Origin: an uncultured bacterium
GTDB taxonomy: Bacteria; Desulfobacterota; Desulfobulbia; Desulfobulbales; Desulfobulbaceae
NCBI GenBank assembly: GCA_903896915.1
Contig: CAITZN010000715.1
Location: 1-8,824 of the forward strand
Reading direction: 5' to 3'
Length of the DNA: 8,824 nt
Below are positions 1-4,917 of the stretch, piece after piece. Below the pieces are notes generated by a model. That model ran no database searches and was not told the DNA's origin. It worked only from the letters and a program-made list of their open reading frames with translations. Position numbers and translations under genes: made by a program. Position 1 is the first letter of the stretch. Each line of letters starts with the position of its first letter.

Positions 1-83
1 AAATCATAGTTCTCATTTTGTAAGAGTACCCCTACCGCACTACTAAATTTTTTCAAAATCGGTGACCACCGTTCGGGTATCAA
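1..83 (-). CDS. Possible divergent gene, 5' end only, runs off the left edge
   Basis: On the minus strand a strong Shine-Dalgarno (AGGAGG, complement of 93-98) stands 9 bases before a TTG codon (83-81). From there the frame stays open for 27 codons to the window edge, beginning MIPERWSPILKKFSS. The product is not recognised. Support is limited to the ribosome binding site and a short stop-free run, and no ATG is available. If real, it would be transcribed divergently from the TetR gene, with about 107 bases between the two start codons. That is a common arrangement for a TetR repressor and its target. It could equally be a chance open frame in AT-rich intergenic DNA. Confidence 0.25.
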   Translation of the reverse strand, partial: MIPERWSPILKKFSSAVGVLLQNENYD

Positions 84-112
84 TATGATTACCCTCCTCT
101 TTTTGATATTCT

Positions 113-128
113 CATGATCGCTATCACA
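113..128. promoter_or_regulatory. CRP/FNR-family-like half-perfect site
   Basis: The 16-mer CATGATCGCTATCACA matches the classical CRP pattern TGTGA-N6-TCACA at 8 of 10 defined positions, with one perfect half-site (TCACA, 124-128). It lies between the TetR gene and the possible divergent gene, about 35 bases upstream of the candidate TetR -35 element. Which regulator of the family would bind is unknown, and a match of this quality can arise by chance. Confidence 0.2.
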
Positions 129-162
129 TCGACCCCATAGTTCTGTTCACAGAAAATTTTCA

Positions 163-192
163 CTGACACCAGCTAGACGACCGGTCTATTAT
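163..192 (+). promoter_or_regulatory. Candidate sigma70 promoter of the TetR gene
   Basis: CTGACA (163-168) matches the -35 consensus at 5 of 6 positions. TATTAT (187-192) matches the -10 consensus at 5 of 6, with an 18-base spacer. The expected transcription start is near 198-200, at the second possible start codon of the TetR gene, so the message may be leaderless. The palindromic operator fills the spacer and touches the -10 element, which fits repression by blocking RNA polymerase. Confidence 0.45.
174..188. promoter_or_regulatory. TetR-type palindromic operator, copy 1
   Basis: TAGACGACCGGTCTA has perfect 5-base arms (TAGAC/GTCTA) around a 5-base centre. The same 15-mer with one changed base recurs at 822-836 before the next gene. 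NemR/AcuR-type TetR regulators are known to bind TAGAC-N-GTCTA-like palindromes, and the adjacent gene encodes such a protein. It starts 6 bases after the candidate -35 element and overlaps the -10, which implies negative autoregulation. Confidence 0.8.
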
Positions 193-778
193 GGACACCA
201 TGAAAACTGATACCCGTGAACATATCCTGGACTGCGGTGGCCGCATCATCCACCATAAAGGCTTCACCGCCACTGGCCTGCAAGAAATTCTTACTGCCGC
301 CGGCGTCCCCAAAGGTTCTTTCTACTTCTACTTCAAGAGCAAGGATGAGTTTGGGCTGGCCCTGGTGGACCACTACCAAACCCTGTTCGCAACTCAATTA
401 CGGCCAATCTTGACGGATGAAACTCAGCCCCCGCTACAACGACTAGCACGGTTTTTTCTCTGGTTCCGCGATTATTTTGCCAAGGAGGGGTATATCAAGG
501 GATGTCCCATCGGCAACCTCACCCAAGAACTCGGCGACACCAACCCTATTTTCCGGAAAAAATTGAACATGGCCCTGGAAAACCTTATCCGGGGGGTGGT
601 CAAACAACTCCGGCAGGCGCAGGATCGGGGCGAATTACGCCGTGAATTGTCGCCGGAAGAAATGGCCCGGTTTATTATTTCCGCCTGGCAGGGAGCGCTG
701 ATCCGGATGAAGGCTGCTGCCGGCCCCGAGCCGCTAGACAATTTCCAAACCATAGTTTTCGAGGTGCTGCTGGCCTGA
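191..778 (+). CDS. TetR/AcrR-family transcriptional repressor, NemR/AcuR-like
   Basis: A 195-residue protein of normal TetR length. The N-terminal DNA-binding domain is clear: the helix-turn-helix spans about residues 26-54 and ends in the family signature GSFYFYFKSKDEF. The C-terminal half has the GCPIGNL motif (about residues 104-110) typical of the NemR/AcuR/YxaF branch, whose members respond to electrophiles, unsaturated acids or quinones. Cys15 and Cys105 are present. Cys105 sits in the ligand-domain motif and is a candidate sensing residue, which is inference from the branch rather than proven here. Two starts are possible, ATG at 191 and ATG at 200; the second (192 residues) coincides with the predicted transcription start, and neither has a good Shine-Dalgarno. 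The probable regulon is its own gene and the downstream AhpD-like gene, both preceded by the same palindrome. Confidence 0.93.
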   Translation: MDTMKTDTREHILDCGGRIIHHKGFTATGLQEILTAAGVPKGSFYFYFKSKDEFGLALVDHYQTLFATQLRPILTDETQPPLQRLARFFLWFRDYFAKEGYIKGCPIGNLTQELGDTNPIFRKKLNMALENLIRGVVKQLRQAQDRGELRRELSPEEMARFIISAWQGALIRMKAAAGPEPLDNFQTIVFEVLLA

Positions 779-810
779 TCCGATACCGGATTGGCAATCG
801 CAGCATTTTT

Positions 811-840
811 TTCATTCAACGTAGACGACCAGTCTACTAC
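811..840 (+). promoter_or_regulatory. Promoter/operator of the AhpD-like gene, operator copy 2
   Basis: GTAGACGACCAGTCTAC (821-837) is a palindrome with perfect 6-base arms around a 5-base centre. Its inner 15 bases differ from the operator at 174-188 at only one position. A weak -35-like TTCATT (811-816) precedes it by the same 6 bases as in the first promoter, and TCTACT (833-838) can serve as a -10. The operator thus again covers the spacer and -10. The -35 and -10 assignments are weak; the palindrome itself is strong evidence of shared control by the TetR protein. Confidence 0.7.
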
Positions 841-853
841 CAAGAGGTAACCC

Positions 854-1390
854 ATGTATATTCTCGACTATCAAACCCCGGAACAGGCAACAGGAAACGT
901 GGCGGAGATCTACAATTTTTTCGTCACCAAGCGCAGCCCGGTCCCCGCACCCCTGCAGCTGTTGAGCGCCAGTCCCGGTCTGCTGCAACTGCAGTTCGAC
1001 CAAATCAACTATTTCGCAGGCCACCAGGCACTCAGTTTTCCCCTGCTAACTGCCATTCGTTTTCTCGCCGCCCAAGTTGCCTGCTATGATCAATGCATAA
1101 ATCTGAACCGCACCTGGCTGAGCAAGACCGGATTATCGGCCCAAGACCTGACTGATCTGGCTGAAGGAAAAACCGTCGAGGCCTTTTCCGAGGCGGAAAA
1201 TTGCTTGCTGGCCGCGGTCGCTAAGATGCTGCGCAAAGAAAAAATAACCGAGACTGAAATGCACCAACTCCGTGACCTAGGCTGGAAAGACAGCGATATC
1301 CTCGATGCCTGCGCCCAAGGGACCAGCCTGATTGCGCTCTCCTATCTGTACACGGCCTTCAGTCGGGAGGCTGCTCCCGAGGCAAGCTGA
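854..1390 (+). CDS. Carboxymuconolactone decarboxylase/AhpD-like (peroxidase-related) protein
   Basis: A 178-residue all-helical protein resembling the carboxymuconolactone decarboxylase superfamily, which includes AhpD-type alkylhydroperoxidases. The core signature lies around residues 69-89 (RFLAAQVACYDQCINLN). It has Cys77 and Cys81 in a C-x3-C arrangement instead of the AhpD CxxC, and Asn85 stands where the catalytic His of AhpD is usually found, so classical AhpD disulfide chemistry is doubtful. A good Shine-Dalgarno (GAGGT, 844-848) sits 5 bases before the ATG. The gene lies 75 bases after the TetR gene and has its own copy of the operator, so it is probably the main regulated target. 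A role in removing a reactive electrophile or peroxide is inferred from regulator type and family; the substrate is unknown. Confidence 0.85.
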   Translation: MYILDYQTPEQATGNVAEIYNFFVTKRSPVPAPLQLLSASPGLLQLQFDQINYFAGHQALSFPLLTAIRFLAAQVACYDQCINLNRTWLSKTGLSAQDLTDLAEGKTVEAFSEAENCLLAAVAKMLRKEKITETEMHQLRDLGWKDSDILDACAQGTSLIALSYLYTAFSREAAPEAS

Positions 1391-1466
1391 AATTTACCCC
1401 GGCGGTTCATCAGGCACATAGTGATCCCGATTTCCGGAATGACGGCACATCCAATTCTTTTGCACC

Positions 1467-1491
1467 TCTCGCCTTGGCCGAAAAGGCGAGA
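1467..1491 (+). terminator. Stable hairpin after the AhpD-like gene, possible terminator
   Basis: TCTCGCCTT pairs perfectly with AAGGCGAGA (9 bp, loop GGCCGAA at 1476-1482). The tail, TTTCTCTAT, is only moderately T-rich, so termination may be partial. It lies 77 bases after the AhpD-like stop codon and 87 bases before the AraC-family start. It could instead be a leader structure influencing the AraC gene. Confidence 0.4.
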
Positions 1492-1533
1492 TTTCTCTAT
1501 GCAGTGGTCTATGCCTTGAGGTAAGAAATCATC

Positions 1534-1581
1534 ATGGAAACGATGCAGCAACAGCAAATGGCCAAAGTTATGGCCTCATGA
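1534..1581 (+). CDS. Possible 15-codon leader peptide coupled to the AraC-family gene
   Basis: This short frame reads METMQQQQMAKVMAS, and its TGA (1579-1581) is embedded in the ATGATG that starts the AraC-family gene. A GAGG element (1518-1521) lies upstream at a rather long spacing of 12 bases. The AraC gene itself has no recognisable Shine-Dalgarno, so ribosomes finishing this frame could reinitiate there. No family is recognised and the peptide is probably regulatory or incidental. Confidence is low because frames this short are common. Confidence 0.25.
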   Translation: METMQQQQMAKVMAS

Positions 1582-2438
1582 TGGACAAGCGTCTCAAACC
1601 ATCCCACCAAACCAGCGAGCAGGTGCGTATCTACTCGCTACCGGAGATGCCAGGTCTGCAATTGATGCAGGCCAGCTACCGAAACCAGACTTTTCCCCGG
1701 CATAGCCATGAAGGGTTCGGGGTCGGGGTGATTGAACAGGGGGCACTTGGATTTTACTACCGAGGCGAGCACCTGATCGCTCCGGCTGGACACGTCAATA
1801 CCGTCAACCCCGATGAGGTTCATACCGGTCAGGCAGCAACGGCTGAGGGATGGACCTACCGGATGTTCTATTTTTCCGCCGAATTCCTGCAGCAGGTTGC
1901 CGAGGATATTGCCGACCAGCCGACCGCTCTACCATTTTTCACGGCCGGAGTGATCGAAGACCCCAGCCTTGCCACTCTGATCCGTCATGTGCATGGGCAA
2001 CTGAGTGATGACCAGACCGCGCGGTTGGAAAAGGAAACCCTGCTTCTGCAGATGTTCTCCCAGCTGATTGGCCGCCACACTTACAACCCGCAGCTGTCCG
2101 GAAAACCCATCACTGAGCATGCTGCAGTGCGGCGGGTGATCGACTACCTCGACAACCACTTCGACGAGGATCTCTCGATCGACACCCTGGCGGGCATTGC
2201 CTGCCTGAGTCCCTATCATTTCATCCGCACCTTCTCGAATCAGAGCGGGCTCACTCCCCATGCCTGGCTGATGCAGCTACGGGCCCGAAAAGCCAAGGAA
2301 CTCCTGGGCCGTGGCCTGCCTATCGCCGATGTCGCTGTGCAGACCGGCTTTAGTGACCAGAGCCATCTCAACCGCAGTTTTAAACGCCTTCTTGGTTTTA
2401 CGCCGGGACAATACCGCAATTCCGTACAAGACGCCTGA
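1578..2438 (+). CDS. AraC-family transcriptional regulator with N-terminal cupin domain
   Basis: A 286-residue protein with the usual AraC layout. Residues about 30-110 form an AraC-type cupin sensor domain with histidines at 42 and 44 (FPRHSHE) and the NPDEVHTG strand around 78-84. Residues about 185-283 form the double helix-turn-helix domain. The second helix and family signature (GFSDQSHLNRSFKRLLGFTP) end near Tyr279. The length and complete signature suggest an intact regulator. The start could be ATG at 1578 or 1581. Proteins of this layout usually activate adjacent genes in response to a small molecule. The closest candidate target is the methyltransferase 61 bases downstream, but the ligand cannot be read from the sequence. 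Confidence 0.93.
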   Translation: MMDKRLKPSHQTSEQVRIYSLPEMPGLQLMQASYRNQTFPRHSHEGFGVGVIEQGALGFYYRGEHLIAPAGHVNTVNPDEVHTGQAATAEGWTYRMFYFSAEFLQQVAEDIADQPTALPFFTAGVIEDPSLATLIRHVHGQLSDDQTARLEKETLLLQMFSQLIGRHTYNPQLSGKPITEHAAVRRVIDYLDNHFDEDLSIDTLAGIACLSPYHFIRTFSNQSGLTPHAWLMQLRARKAKELLGRGLPIADVAVQTGFSDQSHLNRSFKRLLGFTPGQYRNSVQDA

Positions 2439-2499
2439 AACCCTTCCGCTGTACATTCTCCTCGAGACTCCCCCCCAAAAACAATTTCAGGAGAAAACA

Positions 2500-3306
2500 A
2501 TGACAACATACGTCCACGGCTATTCCACACAGGAGGCGGCACGACTTAAAGATCAGGCAACCACCCTCGCGGCCCTGCTGTATGGAGATCTTCGCTACCC
2601 CAAGGGAGCAACCGTCCTAGAAGCGGGATGCGGCACCGGCTGCCAGACCGTATTCCTCGCTGCGGCTAACCCGGAAACCAACTTTGTGTCGATGGATATC
2701 TCACCGTCTTCACTGGCAACAGCGCAGGAGGCAGTGCGGGCCCGAGGCCTGACCAATGTCCGGCTGCAACCGGGAAACATTTTCGATCTGCCCCTAGCTG
2801 ACCAGAGCATTGACCACATCTTTGTCTGTTTTGTCCTTGAACATCTCAAAGATCCGGTCGGGGCCCTGCGTTGTCTCCTCCGGGCACTGAAAATGGGCGG
2901 AACAATAACCGTGATAGAGGGCGACCACGGATCCTTCTACTGTCATCCGGAGACTGTCGATGCCAGACGCACGGTCGATTGCCTGGTGCAGATCCAGGCA
3001 ATCCTGGGTGGCGACGCCATGATCGGCCGCCGGCTCTATCCTCTCCTGACCGAGGCAGGATTTGCGCAAACAGAGGTCGAACCGCGTATGGTCTATGTGG
3101 ATGGCAGCAGGCCGAAACTGATCGAGGGCTTTTCCCGCAACACCTTTATCGCCATGGTCCGGGGTGTGCGCGATCAGGCTCTAGCACTTAGCCTGATCGA
3201 TGAGCAGACTTGGGATAAGGGCATCGCTGACATGGAAAAAGCCGCAGAACCAACCGGTACTTTCTGCTACACTTTTTTTAGAGCCGTGGCCCAACGCAAC
3301 GGATGA
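2500..3306 (+). CDS. Class I SAM-dependent methyltransferase
   Basis: A 268-residue protein with a Rossmann-type methyltransferase fold of the UbiE/Methyltransf_11 style. Motif I is VLEAGCGTGCQT (residues 39-50), the acidic end of strand 2 is Asp66 (SMDIS), and motif II/III follows as GNIFDLPLADQSIDHIF (92-108) with VLEHL (112-116). The start chosen is ATG 2500 because AGGAG at 2489-2493 is well placed and the N-terminus then has normal length. The open frame extends upstream to 2311, but that part overlaps the AraC gene and is not protein-like. The substrate is unknown; a small molecule is more likely than nucleic acid or protein given the fold. It is probably co-transcribed with, or controlled by, the AraC-family gene. 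A run of seven C (2470-2476) lies in the short spacer. Confidence 0.9.
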   Translation: MTTYVHGYSTQEAARLKDQATTLAALLYGDLRYPKGATVLEAGCGTGCQTVFLAAANPETNFVSMDISPSSLATAQEAVRARGLTNVRLQPGNIFDLPLADQSIDHIFVCFVLEHLKDPVGALRCLLRALKMGGTITVIEGDHGSFYCHPETVDARRTVDCLVQIQAILGGDAMIGRRLYPLLTEAGFAQTEVEPRMVYVDGSRPKLIEGFSRNTFIAMVRGVRDQALALSLIDEQTWDKGIADMEKAAEPTGTFCYTFFRAVAQRNG

Positions 3307-3470
3307 TCCACTTGAAAAGGAGGGAAATCCCAAAAAAAAAGAGGAAAAACAAGCTTCGATTTTTCACCCGCATTTCAGTATGTTCCAGGAGATGAAGTCG
3401 TGATAGCGTCAATGATCTTTTCGAAAAACAGCCTTATAGTTTAATCTGTTTCCAGGTTAATTGTAACTTT

Positions 3471-4514
3471 ATGCTCATAAAATCGATTCTTCTTAGTGTC
3501 GTTCTCTTTGCACTGGTTATGCTGATTTCCCAGACTCCAAAATATTACTACGGCCCAATCTCCGACCATTTTGATGGCACCCGCTTCTTCAATCCAGGTA
3601 AGCCGATGGACAAGGGTTTCGTGGACCTCATCAAATGGCGGTGGACGCGCCAACCGCAACCCTGGCCTGTGTACAGTGATCTGCCCGGCACCGACAAACC
3701 ACCGCTGCGAGTTACTGGCAATCAACTGCGCGTGTCGTTTGTCGGCCACGTGACCGTGCTCATCCAGACCCAGGGCCTGAACATCCTCACTGATCCAGTC
3801 TGGTCGGACCGGGCCAGCCCCTTGACCTGGCTCGGCCCACGGCGGGTTCATCCACCCGGCATCCGCTTTGAGGATCTGCCGCCCATTGACCTGATACTGA
3901 TCAGCCATAACCATTACGACCATCTCGACCTTGCCACCCTGGAACGACTGTGGCACCGCGATCATCCCCGGATCATCACGCCGCTGGGCAACGATACCCT
4001 GATCCATACCCGCATTCCCGAGGCAAAAGTCGACGCCCACGACTGGGGGGCTCAAGTAGCTATCACCCCGGAAATGACAGTTCATCTGGAACCGATGCAC
4101 CACTGGTCAGCGCGCAGCCCCTTTGACCGCAACCGTGCCCTTTGGGCGGCCTTTGTCCTCGCTACCCCAGGTGGCGCCATCAATTTTGTCGGCGACAGCG
4201 GTTACGGCAACGGCGATTATTTCCGGGAAGCCCGCAAAAAATTCGAGAAATTCCGGCTGGCCATCCTGCCTATCGGCTCCTATGAGCCCCGCTGGTTTAT
4301 GGCCTACAATCACATGAACCCTGAAGAGGCGGTTCGTGCCTTTCACGACCTGGGAGGTCCACGGACCCTGCCCACTCATTACGCAGCCTTCCAGTTAGCG
4401 GATACCGGATACGAAACCCCGCTACGCGACTTGAAAACCGCCATGCAGGCTGCCGCTATCCCGGAAGACTGTATCCGCCCACTACAGGCGGGTGAGTATT
4501 GGTGGGTGCCCTGA
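3471..4514 (+). CDS. Membrane-anchored metallo-beta-lactamase-fold hydrolase (NAPE-PLD/UlaG-like)
   Basis: A 347-residue protein with an N-terminal hydrophobic segment (about residues 4-20) after a short positive stretch, consistent with a signal anchor or uncleaved export signal. The rest is a metallo-beta-lactamase fold with a full set of candidate metal ligands: His146, His148, Asp150 and His151 in SHNHYDH, His211 in HHW, Asp242 in VGDSGYG and His303 in PTHYAAF. The order and spacing resemble N-acyl-phosphatidylethanolamine phospholipase D and its bacterial relatives (often labelled RomA or UlaG-like), including the YNHMNPEEAV segment near 279-288. A phosphodiesterase acting on a lipid or phospho-substrate at the membrane is plausible, but the substrate is inferred. 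The Shine-Dalgarno is weak; ATG 3471 is chosen because it keeps the membrane segment. Confidence 0.88.
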   Translation: MLIKSILLSVVLFALVMLISQTPKYYYGPISDHFDGTRFFNPGKPMDKGFVDLIKWRWTRQPQPWPVYSDLPGTDKPPLRVTGNQLRVSFVGHVTVLIQTQGLNILTDPVWSDRASPLTWLGPRRVHPPGIRFEDLPPIDLILISHNHYDHLDLATLERLWHRDHPRIITPLGNDTLIHTRIPEAKVDAHDWGAQVAITPEMTVHLEPMHHWSARSPFDRNRALWAAFVLATPGGAINFVGDSGYGNGDYFREARKKFEKFRLAILPIGSYEPRWFMAYNHMNPEEAVRAFHDLGGPRTLPTHYAAFQLADTGYETPLRDLKTAMQAAAIPEDCIRPLQAGEYWWVP

Positions 4515-4538
4515 TCGTTACCCTCGTCCCTCTAGATA

Positions 4539-4700
4539 TCAGCACAATAAGCCTATCCCTCGGCCATACTTTTCCGCTTCAACCCGAGTCATAGTGAAAT
4601 GTCCGCCGCACCAGAACGGGTCACAATGCCCCAGGTTTCCTTGTAACACACAGACTTCCCCTAACAACATGCTGTGGTATCCTAGCGGGGCAGGAATCAT
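4539..4700 (-). CDS. Possible 53-residue Cys/Gly/aromatic-containing protein or gene remnant
   Basis: The minus strand has an ATG (4700-4698) and a stop (4541-4539) enclosing 53 codons. The protein-like centre GNLGHCDPFWCGGHFTMTR (residues 21-39) has C-x4-C-x2-H spacing and is followed by a charged helix-like stretch. The frame is also open upstream of this ATG to a TAG near 4755, so the ATG could be internal to a decayed longer gene. No family is recognised. The start has only a distant G-rich element upstream. It may be a remnant of a gene or mobile element, or a chance frame. Confidence 0.2.
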   Translation of the reverse strand: MIPAPLGYHSMLLGEVCVLQGNLGHCDPFWCGGHFTMTRVEAEKYGRGIGLLC

Positions 4701-4769
4701 TTTCTGTTTCCCCCATTTATCGAACTTCTGCGTCTGGGTGACAAACAGGGCAAACTATGGGCACAAGAG

Positions 4770-4798
4770 TTGACAAAGGGGGATTTCTAATATAAAAT
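4770..4798 (+). promoter_or_regulatory. Sigma70-type promoter of the aor-moaD-moeA operon
   Basis: A perfect -35 hexamer TTGACA (4770-4775) is followed after 17 bases by TAAAAT (4793-4798), 5 of 6 to the -10 consensus, inside an AT-rich stretch. The transcription start is expected near 4805, giving a leader of about 113 bases before the oxidoreductase ATG. It is the strongest promoter-like sequence in the window and sits where an operon promoter is needed. Confidence 0.65.
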
Positions 4799-4917
4799 TT
4801 TCAGACAACTTGTTGATTTTTTGATTTTTTTCATAATTACACACCAATATCGACCGCAAACGGGTACATGTTCCTGAAGGAGCTCTATTTTATCGTTTTT
4901 TAAAGAGGAGTTATCGA

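Larger units (their letters stand above)
4515..4917. other. 403-base intergenic region upstream of the oxidoreductase operon
   Basis: No convincing protein is seen on the + strand. From left to right it holds a short minus-strand open frame (4539-4700), a long-range complementary pair TGCCCC (4627-4632) and GGGGCA (4687-4692), a sigma70-type promoter (4770-4798), and a leader of about 110 bases. That leader is AT-rich and has two T-tracts between about 4816 and 4831. It ends in a strong Shine-Dalgarno (AGAGGAG, 4904-4910). No riboswitch of a known molybdenum or tungsten cofactor class could be recognised by eye. Confidence 0.6.

Noticed and set aside
60..71. Palindrome CGGTGACCACCG as an operator or minus-strand terminator
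   Set aside because: Only 5-base arms with a 2-base centre, no second copy in the window, and it would lie inside the possible divergent gene.
778..812. Terminator between the TetR and AhpD-like genes (ATCCG/CGGAT hairpin and a T7 tract)
   Set aside because: The hairpin is only 5 bp and the T-tract begins 14 bases after it, so the parts do not form an intrinsic terminator.
2311..2499. Upstream extension of the methyltransferase frame into the AraC gene
   Set aside because: The extra 63 residues overlap the AraC coding end and are not protein-like, while ATG 2500 has a good Shine-Dalgarno and gives the normal family length.
3311..3350. Orphan Shine-Dalgarno AAGGAGG (3317-3323) followed by an A9 tract
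   Set aside because: No start codon lies within reach and the frames behind it are short; at most a trace of a lost gene.
4492..4773. A 93-residue + strand frame in the spacer after the hydrolase gene
   Set aside because: It overlaps the hydrolase end, has no ribosome site, shows no family features and is antisense to the more protein-like minus-strand frame.
4804..4831. Possible terminator formed by CAACTTGTTG and the following T-tracts
   Set aside because: The stem is 4 bp with a two-base loop, too weak for termination, and it lies just after a strong promoter.
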